Positions 8,795-17,379 are shown, numbered from the stretch's first letter. The stretch: DNA of 64,000 nucleotides from Bordetella parapertussis (GCA_945861275.1 CAMATZ010000012.1:1-64000), one strand, 5' to 3'. Numbers and translations: made by a program. The notes: a model not told the origin generated them from the letters alone.

Positions 8795-10390
8795 TTAGTT
8801 CAGTAAAAATTGCGCCGGCATAAAGCCGACAATGGTTTGACGGTACACGCTTTGCGTGTGCGCCAGATCCAAGGCGGCGCGATTGCGTGCGTCGGTGATG
8901 ATTTTTCCGCCGTCGAATAGCGCCGGCGCAAGCGCGACAGGCGCGGCCAGCATGTCCCACAGCGTGCTTTCGTGGCGTTGCGGCATATGATCCATGGTGA
9001 CGCGCGCGGGTGCTGCGAGCGGCTGCGCGCTCGCCACGATAAAACTGTTGGTGTGGGTAGCCCCTGGCGTGACGGGCCGGTAGAGCGCCAGATGCGGCAA
9101 CGCCGCGCGCAGGGTTACCAGCAGATGCGCATAACTCACCGGGTTTTGCAGATCGGCGAAGGTATTGAACACGGCAATGCCGTTGGGGCTCAGGCAGCGC
9201 CGCAGATCCTGAAAAAAATCGCGCGTGATCAAATAATCCGGCGTGCCGTCGCCATGAAACAGATCCACCACTACTACGTCGTAGGCGCGCGGACAGCGTT
9301 GCACGAAGGTGCGCGCGTCGGTTTGATGCACCGGCGTTATGGTTTCATCGAGCGCGAAAAAGCGCCGCGCGGCGTGCAGCGATGCAGGATCGATTTCGAC
9401 CACTTCGGTGTGGATGCCGCGTGCCGCCAGCCGCGCCGGCGTCATGCCCGCGCCCAGCCCCAGCGCCAGCGCATTGCGCGCATCGGGACGATAGGCCAGC
9501 GCCAGCGCTTCCAGAGCATAGTTGTAAAACGAACGCGCGCGGCCGTCGGATTCCACCGCGTTTTGGGTGAGGCCGTCCTGGAAATACAGCCGCGAGAAAC
9601 GGCCTTCGGCGTCGGGTTCCTGTTTGATGATTTTCACCGTGCCAAACAACGAACGATAGGTGGCTTCAACGCGCCACGGCTCACCTTGATACGTAATCAC
9701 GCCCGCGCGGCCGGTGTAAGCGTCGGCCTGCCACAGCAGAACGAGTGAGGCGAGCAGTCCCAACACCGACGATGCGGTGATGCGCGCACGGCGCTTGAGC
9801 GTCTTGGGCGCAAATACGCCCACCGCAATTCCCAGCGCCGCCAGCAGCGCGGCCACAATCAGCACCGCGTCGTAGTTGCTGACAAAGGGAATCAGGCCAA
9901 AGGCTGTTACCAGCACGCCCGCCACCGAACCTATGGTGCTGACAAAAAACACCTGTCCGGCGCCACCGTCGCCTTCATTTTTGCTATCGCGCCGCGTAAT
10001 CGCCACCAGCAGCGGGTTCATTGCCGAGGCCGCTATCAGCGGCGCTGCCAGCAGAATCAGGCATGCAACGAACGCGCCCGCCACCACGCTCCACGCCGCC
10101 AGCGGCGCAAACACAAACGGGTAAATCAGGCACGCAGCGACGATAAACAGTGCCGCCAGCGCCGGCATCAGGCCATACAGTTCGAGCAGACTTGCGGCCG
10201 GGATATTGCGGGAATTTGCGAGCTTGCCGCCACTCCAATAACCGACAGCAAGCGCCACCAGTGTGATCGAGAGTATGCCGGTCCAGATGTAAAGGCTGAC
10301 ACCGAAGTAGGGCGCCATGATGCGGGAGGCGAGTAACTCCAGTGCAAGTATGGCGCCGCCGGAAATGAATATTACCGCTTGTAGCAGCAT
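8795..10390 (-). CDS. Membrane-anchored spermidine-synthase-like protein (fused MFS/spermidine synthase type)
   Basis: 531 aa from ATG 10390 (an in-frame TTG lies 9 nt upstream). The first ~230 residues hold about six or seven hydrophobic helices (AVIFISGGAILALELLASRIMAPYFG, the family opening). The C-terminal half is a spermidine-synthase-like Rossmann domain: ALALGLGAGMTPARLAARG (motif I), VVEIDPASLHAARRFF and DVVVVDLFHGDGTPDYLITRDFF. Family members are often annotated as 'fused MFS/spermidine synthase' with untested activity. It splits the run of exported methyltransferases and is divergent from the main array, which suggests a functional link. Confidence 0.87.
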   Translation of the reverse strand: MLLQAVIFISGGAILALELLASRIMAPYFGVSLYIWTGILSITLVALAVGYWSGGKLANSRNIPAASLLELYGLMPALAALFIVAACLIYPFVFAPLAAWSVVAGAFVACLILLAAPLIAASAMNPLLVAITRRDSKNEGDGGAGQVFFVSTIGSVAGVLVTAFGLIPFVSNYDAVLIVAALLAALGIAVGVFAPKTLKRRARITASSVLGLLASLVLLWQADAYTGRAGVITYQGEPWRVEATYRSLFGTVKIIKQEPDAEGRFSRLYFQDGLTQNAVESDGRARSFYNYALEALALAYRPDARNALALGLGAGMTPARLAARGIHTEVVEIDPASLHAARRFFALDETITPVHQTDARTFVQRCPRAYDVVVVDLFHGDGTPDYLITRDFFQDLRRCLSPNGIAVFNTFADLQNPVSYAHLLVTLRAALPHLALYRPVTPGATHTNSFIVASAQPLAAPARVTMDHMPQRHESTLWDMLAAPVALAPALFDGGKIITDARNRAALDLAHTQSVYRQTIVGFMPAQFLLN

Positions 10391-10410
10391 GGAGAACAAG
10401 GTCAGTCGGG

Positions 10411-10416
10411 TATAAT
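10411..10416 (+). promoter_or_regulatory. Perfect -10 hexamer upstream of the methyltransferase operon
   Basis: TATAAT in the divergent gap, about 90 nt before the start of the first gene of the six-gene array. No good -35 is seen 17 nt upstream (catgga), so it would be a weak or activator-dependent promoter. Confidence 0.35.
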
Positions 10417-10504
10417 GTGTCGCGAATTTAACATAGGCGTGACGACGGTGGTGCGGTTCACAGCGGGCAGTGGCGTCACAAAGTCCGCAGCCAGGGAGAA
10501 TAGT

Positions 10505-11422
10505 GTGTCCGTTATGAGGTTATGGATGGCGCTGCTGATGGCGGTGCTCCCATTGTCAGCCACGCCGGCGCGGGCGCAGGAACCGCGCGTGCCCTACGTG
10601 CCGACGCCGCAGCTGGTGGTGGAAAAAATGCTGCAGATGGCGCGCGTGAGCGGCAGTGATTATCTGATTGATCTGGGTTCCGGCGACGGGCGCATAGTCG
10701 TTACCGCGGCAAAAAAGCACGGTGCGCGCGGCTTCGGCGTGGACATCAATCCCACGCGCGTGGCCGAGGCGGTGGCGAACGCGCAGAAAAACGGCGTGAC
10801 GGACAAGGTGGCGTTTTATCAGCGTGATTTGTTTCAGACTGATCTTACGCAGGCGACGGTAATCAGCATGTATTTGCTGCCGCGCGTGAATATGGAACTG
10901 CGTCCAAAGTTGCTTGACTTGAAACCCGGCACCCGCATTGTGTCGCATGATTTTGCGATGGACGACTGGAAGCCCGATGCGCATGTGCGCATGGACACCA
11001 AGGAAAAATATGGCGGCACCGGCGGCGACAGCGACGTTTATTTCTGGGTGGTGCCGGCCAGGGTCGCGGGCGCATGGCGCTGGGAAATGTCCTTCGGTGG
11101 CAAGCCGCAAGCGTATGCGATTACACTCCATCAAACGTTTCAGATGATCAGCGGCAACGCCTCGGTGAACAGCCGCAATGCGCCGCTGCAAAATGTAAAA
11201 CTCAGCGGCGATGAATTGAGTTTCACGTTTACCGCTGACCTCGGTGCGGGGCCGGTGAAACATGATTTCAGGGGCAAAGTCGCTGGCGACCGCTTAAGCG
11301 GCAGCGGCGCGTTATCGGGCAGCCGCACGCAGGGCCGGTTTGACTGGCACGCCGACCGTGCGGCGCGCGGCGCCGGTGTGTTTACGCCGGTGGTTTTGGC
11401 ACAATGGGAAAAGGTTCAGTGA
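10505..11422 (+). CDS. Exported class I methyltransferase-like protein (paralogue 2), first of operon
   Basis: 305 aa from GTG 10505 (agggagaa upstream); ATG 10514 is an alternative. Signal peptide MRLWMALLMAVLPLSATPARAQ. Core: PYVPTPQLVVEKM, motif I LIDLGSGDGRIVVTAAKKHGARGFGVDIN, then FYQRDLFQTDLTQATVISMYLLP and RIVSHDFAMDDWKPD. After YFWVVPARVAGAW begins a ~115-residue beta-rich C-terminal domain with the pattern LSGDELSFTF...HDFRGKVAGDRLSGSG...W-x-A. The motif I wording resembles that of FAM173/ATPSCKMT lysine methyltransferases, a family-level hint only. The stop overlaps the next ATG by one base (TGATG). Confidence 0.88.
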   Translation: MSVMRLWMALLMAVLPLSATPARAQEPRVPYVPTPQLVVEKMLQMARVSGSDYLIDLGSGDGRIVVTAAKKHGARGFGVDINPTRVAEAVANAQKNGVTDKVAFYQRDLFQTDLTQATVISMYLLPRVNMELRPKLLDLKPGTRIVSHDFAMDDWKPDAHVRMDTKEKYGGTGGDSDVYFWVVPARVAGAWRWEMSFGGKPQAYAITLHQTFQMISGNASVNSRNAPLQNVKLSGDELSFTFTADLGAGPVKHDFRGKVAGDRLSGSGALSGSRTQGRFDWHADRAARGAGVFTPVVLAQWEKVQ

Positions 11423-12324
11423 TGCGTGTTTCGGTTTCCGCAGTATCCACAGGGTTCGCCGCATTCATATTTAGCATGCTCGCGGCCACCGCGATGGCAC
11501 AGGATTATGGCGATACGCCCTATGTTCAAACACCGCAGGTGGTGGTGGACAAAATGCTGGAAATCGCCAAAGTCAGCAGCAAGGATTACCTGGTTGATCT
11601 CGGTTCCGGTGACGGCCGCATGATTATTACAGCGGCCAAACGTTATGGCGCGCGCGGCTTTGGCGTTGATTTGAACAAGAGCCTGGTGACGCTGAGCAAC
11701 CGTAACGCCGCCAAAATGGGCGTCGCGAATCGCGCCGTGTTTTATGAGCGCGATCTGCATGAAACCGATCTGGCGAAGGCGGACGTATTGACCCTTTATT
11801 TGCTGCCCGAAGTCAATCTGATGGTGCGCCCGCGAATCCTTGCGTTAAAGCCCGGCACGCGGCTGGTATCGCACGACTACGGCTTTGGTGAATGGCCGCC
11901 CGATGTCGAGCTCACGATGGACGCGCCGGGCAAACCCGTCGGGCGCGATCAAAAGAGCAAGGTGATGTTTTGGGTGGTGCCTTCCCGCGTGGCCGGCAAA
12001 TGGGTGTGGCAGGGTCCGGCAGGGCTGTATGAACTGCAGATCGAACAGGTGTTCCAGAAAATCACCGGCACCCTGAGCGCGGGTGGCCGCCGGGCAACGA
12101 TTGAAAAAGCCGTGCTTACTGGCGATCACATCAGTTTCGAGGCAGCGTTGGACAAGAGTGATAAGGGTGATAGGGGTCGTCAAGAATTCAGCGGTAAGGT
12201 GATTAACAATGCCATCGCGGGCAACATGCGTGTGGCGGGCGCCGCGCAGGCGTGGAACGCCACGCGCACGGAGTTGCGCGACGCGCGCTTCACCGATCTG
12301 ACGCCAGGCATAACGGCGAGGTAA
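11422..12324 (+). CDS. Exported class I methyltransferase-like protein (paralogue 3)
   Basis: 300 aa. ATG 11422 is preferred to ATG 11404 because it couples to the previous stop (TGATG) and lies behind aaaagg. Signal peptide ends in MLAATAMAQ. Motif I LVDLGSGDGRMIITAAKRYGARGFGVDLN; then YERDLHETDLAKADVLTLYLLPEVNLMVRP and RLVSHDYGFGEWPPD. The C-terminal domain starts at FWVVPSRVAGKWVW and includes LTGDHISFEAAL and EFSGKVINNAIAGNM. It differs from its neighbours by a DLHET for DLFxT substitution. Confidence 0.88.
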   Translation: MRVSVSAVSTGFAAFIFSMLAATAMAQDYGDTPYVQTPQVVVDKMLEIAKVSSKDYLVDLGSGDGRMIITAAKRYGARGFGVDLNKSLVTLSNRNAAKMGVANRAVFYERDLHETDLAKADVLTLYLLPEVNLMVRPRILALKPGTRLVSHDYGFGEWPPDVELTMDAPGKPVGRDQKSKVMFWVVPSRVAGKWVWQGPAGLYELQIEQVFQKITGTLSAGGRRATIEKAVLTGDHISFEAALDKSDKGDRGRQEFSGKVINNAIAGNMRVAGAAQAWNATRTELRDARFTDLTPGITAR

Positions 12325-12329
12325 GCGCG

Positions 12330-13157
12330 GTGCAACAGTTGATGCGCGCGGCGCTTGCGTTGCTGCTGGCAGTGCCATTCCATGCGGGTGCGGCAGTGCT
12401 GGATGTGCCTACGCCGTACATTCCTTCCACGCATGGCAATGTCGATGAAATGCTGCGTCTCGCGGCGGTGACGCCGCAGGATGTCGTATACGACCTGGGC
12501 TCCGGCGACGGACGTATCGTGATTTCTGCTGTGCGCGACTATGGCGCACGTGCTGTCGGCATTGACATTGATCCGGCGTTGGTGCGCGAGAGCACCGAGA
12601 ACGCGCGCCGTGCGGGTGTGCATGGGCGCGCCGAGTTTCGCGCCAGTGATATTTTCGCGGTTAATCTGGGCGAGGCAACGGTGGTGACGATGTATCTGCT
12701 GTCGGGGCTGGTGGCGAAACTGGAACCGAAGCTGCTGGCGGAACTGAAACCCGGCACTCGCATAGTCGCGCACGACTATGGGTTTGCGAAATGGCAACCG
12801 GATCGCAAGGTGCAGATATCCAAGACCTACATGCTTTATGTTGTGCCCGCCAAGGTTGCTGGTGGCTGGCGTATCGACGCTGTGCTGACGCGCGGGCGTG
12901 AGTTCACGCTCGATCTGCAACAACAGTATCAGGAAGTGCGCGGCGGCGTGCGGGTGCAAGGTGGATTTCTCCCGGCCTTCGAGGCGCGGCTCGATGGCGA
13001 GAAAATCAGTTTCGTGCTGGTGGAAGACGACGTGAGTTACCGCTTCGAAGGGTGGGTGCGCGGTGAGGTGATGGAGGGCCTGGTACATTATGGCTACGGC
13101 CCCAACACAAGTGAACAAACCTGGCGCGCGCGGCGTGTCGCGGCGGCTATTCGCTAA
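12330..13157 (+). CDS. Exported class I methyltransferase-like protein (paralogue 4), short form
   Basis: 275 aa from GTG 12330, chosen because gcgaggtaa gives an SD and the codon is 5 nt after the preceding stop; ATG 12342 is possible. Signal peptide LALLLAVPFHAGA. The leader segment is altered: PYIPSTHGNVDEMLRLAAV in place of PTPQVVVDxM. Motif I VYDLGSGDGRIVISAVRDYGARAVGIDID; FRASDIFAVNLGEATVVTMYLLSG; RIVAHDYGFAKWQPD. The C-terminal beta domain is shorter (FTLDLQQQYQEVRGG; EKISFVLVEDD; W-R-A-R-R). Confidence 0.86.
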   Translation: MQQLMRAALALLLAVPFHAGAAVLDVPTPYIPSTHGNVDEMLRLAAVTPQDVVYDLGSGDGRIVISAVRDYGARAVGIDIDPALVRESTENARRAGVHGRAEFRASDIFAVNLGEATVVTMYLLSGLVAKLEPKLLAELKPGTRIVAHDYGFAKWQPDRKVQISKTYMLYVVPAKVAGGWRIDAVLTRGREFTLDLQQQYQEVRGGVRVQGGFLPAFEARLDGEKISFVLVEDDVSYRFEGWVRGEVMEGLVHYGYGPNTSEQTWRARRVAAAIR

Positions 13158-13188
13158 CGGCTTCTATCGGATAGGTTTCTGTAACATT

Positions 13189-14031
13189 ATGATTTCATTT
13201 ATAAAAACATACACTCTCATTGCGCTGTTGCTGGCTTTCAGCGCTGTCCCGGCGCACGCGCAGTGGCCGTACGAGGTGCCATTCGTGCCGTCGCCCCAAG
13301 TCGTGGTTGACGAAATGCTGCGCCTGGCGAATGTCAAAAAAGACGATTTTGTAGTCGATCTGGGTTCCGGCGATGGGCGCATTCTGATCACCGCGGCCGT
13401 TAAATTCGGTGCGCGCGGTGTCGGCGTCGATCTTGACGAAAGCCTGATTTACCAAAGCGAAGCCAACGCGCAAACCGCAGGTGTGGCCGAGCGCGTGCAA
13501 TTCATCCGTCAGGATTTGTTCAAGACTGATCTGTCGCGCGCGACCGTCATCACCATGTATTTGTTGCCCGGCGTAAACATGCGTCTGCGTCCTCAGTTGC
13601 TGGCGTTGAAGCCGGGCACGCGCATCGTGGCGCATGATTTTGATCTTGGCGACTGGAAGCCCGATGCCAAACTCACTGTGCGCAAGAACGTCATGTTGTG
13701 GGTGGTGCCGGCGAAGATGGATGGACGCTGGCGTTTGCAGTTACCGCTGCCCGCCGGCGCGCAGACCTGGGACCTCGATATTCGCCAGAAGCATCAGGAA
13801 ATCGACGGCGTGGTGCGCGTTGCGGATCGTCCACCGGGGAGTATTTGGCAGGCCGCATTGCGCGGCGACCATGTGAGTTTTGTACTGGTCGATAACAGCG
13901 ACCGCGAAAACGAAGCCAACCTGTATTTCGAAGGCGTGGTGCGTGGCGGCCTGATGGAAGGCGAATTCCGCCGCGGCGTGGGCACCTCGCAAACGCGGCA
14001 CAACTGGCGCGCGGAGCGGGTGCGGCCTTGA
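13189..14031 (+). CDS. Exported class I methyltransferase-like protein (paralogue 5)
   Basis: 280 aa from ATG 13189, 31 nt after the previous stop; no strong SD is seen. Signal peptide TLIALLLAFSAVPAHAQ. Core PFVPSPQVVVDEMLRLANV; motif I VVDLGSGDGRILITAAVKFGARGVGVDLD; IRQDLFKTDLSRATVITMYLLPGVNMRLRP; RIVAHDFDLGDWKPD. The C-terminal domain (LRGDHVSFVLVDNSD; YFEGVVRGGLMEGEF; W-R-A-E-R) is closest to that of paralogue 4, suggesting those two are the most recent duplicates. The stop overlaps the next start. Confidence 0.87.
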   Translation: MISFIKTYTLIALLLAFSAVPAHAQWPYEVPFVPSPQVVVDEMLRLANVKKDDFVVDLGSGDGRILITAAVKFGARGVGVDLDESLIYQSEANAQTAGVAERVQFIRQDLFKTDLSRATVITMYLLPGVNMRLRPQLLALKPGTRIVAHDFDLGDWKPDAKLTVRKNVMLWVVPAKMDGRWRLQLPLPAGAQTWDLDIRQKHQEIDGVVRVADRPPGSIWQAALRGDHVSFVLVDNSDRENEANLYFEGVVRGGLMEGEFRRGVGTSQTRHNWRAERVRP

Positions 14032-14978
14032 GAGTGACAAGGTATCTATTTGTTTTTATTGTATATTTATTCGCAGTTTCCTATCCAGCGCGGGCGGCCG
14101 ATGCGCCCTATGTGCAGACGCCGTGGAACGTGGTTGATGCCCTGTTCAAAATCGGTGGCGTGGGGCCGAACGATTACCTGATTGATCTGGGGTCGGGTGA
14201 TGGCCGCATCGTTATCGCCGCTGCGAAGCGGCTGGGGGCGCGCGGCATGGGCGTGGAACTCGATGCCAATCTGGCGCGTGCCGCGCAGCGCGCAGCGCAG
14301 CACGAGGGCGTGAGTGACCGCGTGTCCTTTGTCGTGGAAGATTTGTTTTTCGTCGATATCAGCAAGGCCACCGTCATCACCGTATATATGAGCGAGGCCG
14401 TTAATTTGCGCCTGCGCCCCGCGTTCTTCAAATTAAAGCCGGGAACGCGCATCCTGTCGCACGATTTTGATATGGCGCAGTGGGCGCCCGATGCCAAACT
14501 CACCGTGGCCGTGCCCGACAAGCCCTATGGTGCACCCCAGAGCGATATATTCCTGTGGGTGGTGCCGGCGGATTTTTCGGGTACCTGGCAGTGGCGCATG
14601 ACCGTGGATGGTGCAATTCACGAGTCTGAAGCGGCTTTCGAGCAGACTTTTCAGAAAGCGCATGGCAAAGGCCGGATTGCGGCGCAAGCTGCGGCGCTCG
14701 GCAAACTGCAGATTCGTGGCAACAGCATCAGCTTCGTGATGGGGGCTGACACCGCCGGTAAGGCCATTTGGCATGAGTACAGCGGGCAGATATCCGGTGA
14801 CGCGATCAGTGGCAATGTCGTAACCATAATCGAGGCCGGCGCGGTGCGTAAAACCGGCGCATCCGTACCCTGGCGCGCGACGCGTACAATACGCGGGAAA
14901 ATGATCATCGATGCCGCGGCCGAGCCGGTTGCTGGCGACAAAGTAGTGGCAACATTTTTGACCAAGGAGCAGCAATGA
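14028..14978 (+). CDS. Exported class I methyltransferase-like protein (paralogue 6)
   Basis: 316 aa from TTG 14028, overlapping the previous stop by 4 nt; GTG 14034 is equally plausible. The signal peptide YLFVFIVYLFAVSYPARA is written by an AT-rich stretch that is identical over 20 nt to an intergenic repeat copy (8731-8750). Motif I LIDLGSGDGRIVIAAAKRLGARGMGVELD. The conserved YLLPEVN appears as YMSEAVNLRLRP, the most altered copy at that site. Then RILSHDFDMAQWAPD. The C-terminal domain includes IRGNSISFVMGAD and EYSGQISGDAISGNV. It overlaps the next gene by ATGA. Confidence 0.86.
   Translation: MRVTRYLFVFIVYLFAVSYPARAADAPYVQTPWNVVDALFKIGGVGPNDYLIDLGSGDGRIVIAAAKRLGARGMGVELDANLARAAQRAAQHEGVSDRVSFVVEDLFFVDISKATVITVYMSEAVNLRLRPAFFKLKPGTRILSHDFDMAQWAPDAKLTVAVPDKPYGAPQSDIFLWVVPADFSGTWQWRMTVDGAIHESEAAFEQTFQKAHGKGRIAAQAAALGKLQIRGNSISFVMGADTAGKAIWHEYSGQISGDAISGNVVTIIEAGAVRKTGASVPWRATRTIRGKMIIDAAAEPVAGDKVVATFLTKEQQ
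14042..14061 (+). repeat. AT-rich dispersed 20-mer, copy 2 (inside a coding region)
   Basis: gtatctatttgtttttattg, identical to the minus strand of 8731-8750. Here it encodes part of the hydrophobic core of the signal peptide of methyltransferase paralogue 6. Confidence 0.7.
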
Positions 14979-15877
14979 AATTTCTGAAGCAGGCAGCAGT
15001 GTTGTTAAGCGCGTTTATGTTGACAGCGTCCGCGCAAGCGCAATCCGGCGTGGGTGACGTGGTTTACGTGCCTACACCGCAAATCGTGGTGGACGAAATG
15101 CTGATGATGGCGAAGGTGAACAAGGCGGATTACCTGATCGATCTGGGATCCGGCGATGGGCGCTTTGTGATTACCGCCGCCAAAAAACACGGCGCGCGCG
15201 CGCTGGGTGTTGATCTCGACACCTATTTGCTCAAAGTCGCCAACGCGGCCGCGCTCAAGGAAAATGTCACCGACCGTGTGACCTTCCGCGAACAAAATCT
15301 GTTCGAGACCGATATTTCGGCGGCGACCGTGGTGTCCACGTATTTGCTGCCTGAAATGAATCTAAGGCTGCGCTCCAAAATCATGAAGTTAAAGCCCGGC
15401 ACACGCGTGGTGGCGCATGATTACAACATGGGAGACTGGTATCCGGATGAACAAAAAACGCTGGTGGTGCCGGAGAAAAAAGTCGGCAACCCCGGCATCA
15501 GTTACATCTTTTCATGGGTGGTGCCGGCGCTGGCGGCCGGCAAATGGCAGTCGCAAGTCAACATCGGTGGCAAGGATGTCGCTTATGAATTTGATGTGGT
15601 GCAGTTTTTCCAGAACCTCGACGGCGACGCCACAGCGGACGGCGCGCGCGGTGAAATACGCGGCAAAATGACTGGCGAGCAATTACGTTTTTCGCTCACC
15701 GGCAAGAGCGGGCAGAAGATTGAGCGCCATGAATTCAGCGGCCAGTTGGCCGGTGAAACCATCACCGGCACGGTGCGCATCGGCGAAGGCGCCACGCAGC
15801 GCCAGGCAGCGTGGACGGCCAAACGCGTCAAGCGCGGCGAACTCGCGCGCGCGCAAGACGAACCGGTGGCGAAATAG
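14975..15877 (+). CDS. Exported class I methyltransferase-like protein (paralogue 7), last of array
   Basis: 300 aa; ATGA overlap with the previous gene and a strong SD (aaggagcagca). Signal peptide FLKQAAVLLSAFMLTASAQAQ. Core VVYVPTPQIVVDEMLMMAKV; motif I LIDLGSGDGRFVITAAKKHGARALGVDLD; REQNLFETDISAATVVSTYLLPEMNLRLRS; RVVAHDYNMGDWYPD. C-terminal domain: MTGEQLRFSLTGKSG, HEFSGQLAGETITGTVRIG, W-T-A-K-R. The next gene (APC permease) starts one nt after the stop, so the array and the permease form one operon. Confidence 0.88.
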   Translation: MKFLKQAAVLLSAFMLTASAQAQSGVGDVVYVPTPQIVVDEMLMMAKVNKADYLIDLGSGDGRFVITAAKKHGARALGVDLDTYLLKVANAAALKENVTDRVTFREQNLFETDISAATVVSTYLLPEMNLRLRSKIMKLKPGTRVVAHDYNMGDWYPDEQKTLVVPEKKVGNPGISYIFSWVVPALAAGKWQSQVNIGGKDVAYEFDVVQFFQNLDGDATADGARGEIRGKMTGEQLRFSLTGKSGQKIERHEFSGQLAGETITGTVRIGEGATQRQAAWTAKRVKRGELARAQDEPVAK

Positions 15878-15878
15878 C

Positions 15879-17249
15879 ATGAGCAATACGCCAAACGCGG
15901 GTGCTGCGGTTGACGCCAAACCGAAGGCGTCGCTATCGATGTTCGACGCCTGCACATTGATTGTGGGGCTGATCGTGGGCGCGGGCGTGTTCGGCACACC
16001 CGCAATCGTCGCCGGCGCCATGGGCGAGGAAACGTTGGTGCTTCTCGTTTGGGTGGCGGGCGGGGTGTTTTCCATCATCGGCGCCTTGTGTTACGCCGAA
16101 CTGGTGACCGCATTTCCGTCGGCCGGCGGCGAATATCACTTCCTGCAACGCGCGTTTGGCCGCTCACTGGCGTTTTTGTATGGATGGGCGCGCATGACAG
16201 TGATCGTCGCCGGTTCCATCGCGGTGTTTGCCTATCTGTTTGGTGATTATTTGTCGCGCGTGATCAATCTCGGTGAATACTCATCGGCGATTTGGGCGGC
16301 GCTGGTGGTGTTCGTGCTGACCGCGATTAACTATCGCGGTATACAGGAAGGCAAAATCACACAGAATATTTTTACCGTGCTCGAAGTCGGCGGCTTGCTG
16401 CTGATTATTGTTGCAGGGCTTTTTCTGGCCGCGCCGCCGGCACCGCCGCCTGCAGCAGCAGCCGCAGCGAGCGGCGGCCCGTGGTATCTGGGTGCGGGCC
16501 TGGGCACGGCAATGCTGTTTGTGCTGTTCACCTACGGCGGCTGGAACGACGCCGCCTATATTTCCGCCGAAGTGCGCGGCGAGCGCAATGTGGCGATAGC
16601 ACTGCTGATCGCCATCAGCGTCGTCGCGGTGCTGTATGTATTGATCGCGCTGGCGTATATGAAGGGACTGGGTTTATATGCGATGGCGCGATCGGATGCG
16701 GTGGCGGCGGATTTGCTGAAGGCCGTGTGGGGATCGGGCGGCGAAAAAGTCATCTCCATCATGATCGCCATCGCTGCCCTGACCTCGGTGAACGGTTCCA
16801 TCATCGTCGGGGCGCGTTCGAACTATGCGCTGGGCAAGGATTGGCCGATCTTCGGGTATCTTGGCCGCTGGGACGAAGCCAGCGGTTCACCGCGCAATGC
16901 GATGCTGGTGCAGGGCGCAATTGCACTGGCGCTGGTGGGTCTGGGCGCGTTTCAAAAGGCCGGCTTCAAGGGCTTGGTGGAGTATTCGCTGCCGGTGTTC
17001 TGGGGATTTTTTCTCCTGATTGGCGTGGCGATTTTTGTGTTGCGCGCAAAAGAACCCGACGCACCGCGCCCGTTCCGGGTGCCGCTGTATCCGGTGCTGC
17101 CAGCGATTTTTGTCGCCATGTGCGGCTACCTTTTGTATTCCAGCCTGACCTATCATAAGGGTCACGCGCTGGTGGGCCTGGGCGTGCTGGCGATTGGCGG
17201 GGTGGTTCTGCTGGTCGCTCGCGCGCGTGAGGCGAGCAAGGCGGGGTAA
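15879..17249 (+). CDS. APC-superfamily amino acid permease
   Basis: 456 aa from ATG 15879, one nt after the preceding stop. About 12 hydrophobic helices. Helix 1 carries the APC glycine signature (GLIVGAGVFGTPAIVAG), helix 2-3 GALCYAELVTAFPSAGGEYHFLQRAFGRSLAFLYGWARM, later TYGGWNDAAYISAEVRGERNVAIALL. Members move amino acids, polyamines or related amines across the inner membrane; a few APC carriers in other organisms handle S-adenosylmethionine or S-methylmethionine. Its operon position behind six exported methyltransferases is the interesting point; the substrate is not predictable. An Ala-rich loop (PPPAAAAAA) lies between helices 5 and 6. Confidence 0.88.
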   Translation: MSNTPNAGAAVDAKPKASLSMFDACTLIVGLIVGAGVFGTPAIVAGAMGEETLVLLVWVAGGVFSIIGALCYAELVTAFPSAGGEYHFLQRAFGRSLAFLYGWARMTVIVAGSIAVFAYLFGDYLSRVINLGEYSSAIWAALVVFVLTAINYRGIQEGKITQNIFTVLEVGGLLLIIVAGLFLAAPPAPPPAAAAAASGGPWYLGAGLGTAMLFVLFTYGGWNDAAYISAEVRGERNVAIALLIAISVVAVLYVLIALAYMKGLGLYAMARSDAVAADLLKAVWGSGGEKVISIMIAIAALTSVNGSIIVGARSNYALGKDWPIFGYLGRWDEASGSPRNAMLVQGAIALALVGLGAFQKAGFKGLVEYSLPVFWGFFLLIGVAIFVLRAKEPDAPRPFRVPLYPVLPAIFVAMCGYLLYSSLTYHKGHALVGLGVLAIGGVVLLVARAREASKAG

Positions 17250-17312
17250 TACCGATGGGATGCGGCGCGCCGGCGGGTCATTCCGCCGATGCAATCCAGC
17301 GTGGCCGCTGCG

Positions 17313-17340
17313 CTTGAAATTCGGCGTACCGCCCCCACCT
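17313..17340 (+). promoter_or_regulatory. Sigma32 (heat-shock) promoter of htpG
   Basis: CTTGAAA (17313-17319), 13-nt spacer, CCCCACCT (17333-17340): the sigma32 -35 is perfect and the -10 differs by one base from CCCCATNT. It lies 40 nt before the htpG ATG and fits the known heat-shock control of htpG. Confidence 0.8.
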
Positions 17341-17351
17341 AATATTGCAAC

Positions 17352-17371
17352 GTAACTATTTGTTTTAATTG
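17352..17371 (+). repeat. AT-rich dispersed motif, copy 3
   Basis: gtaactatttgttttaattg, immediately followed by the htpG SD (ggag) and 9 nt before its ATG, hence in the htpG 5' leader. Confidence 0.55.
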
Positions 17372-17379
17372 GAGTTTTA

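Noticed and set aside
8972-9748. A 258-codon plus-strand frame
   Set aside because: Lies inside the spermidine-synthase-like gene on the other strand; no domain features.
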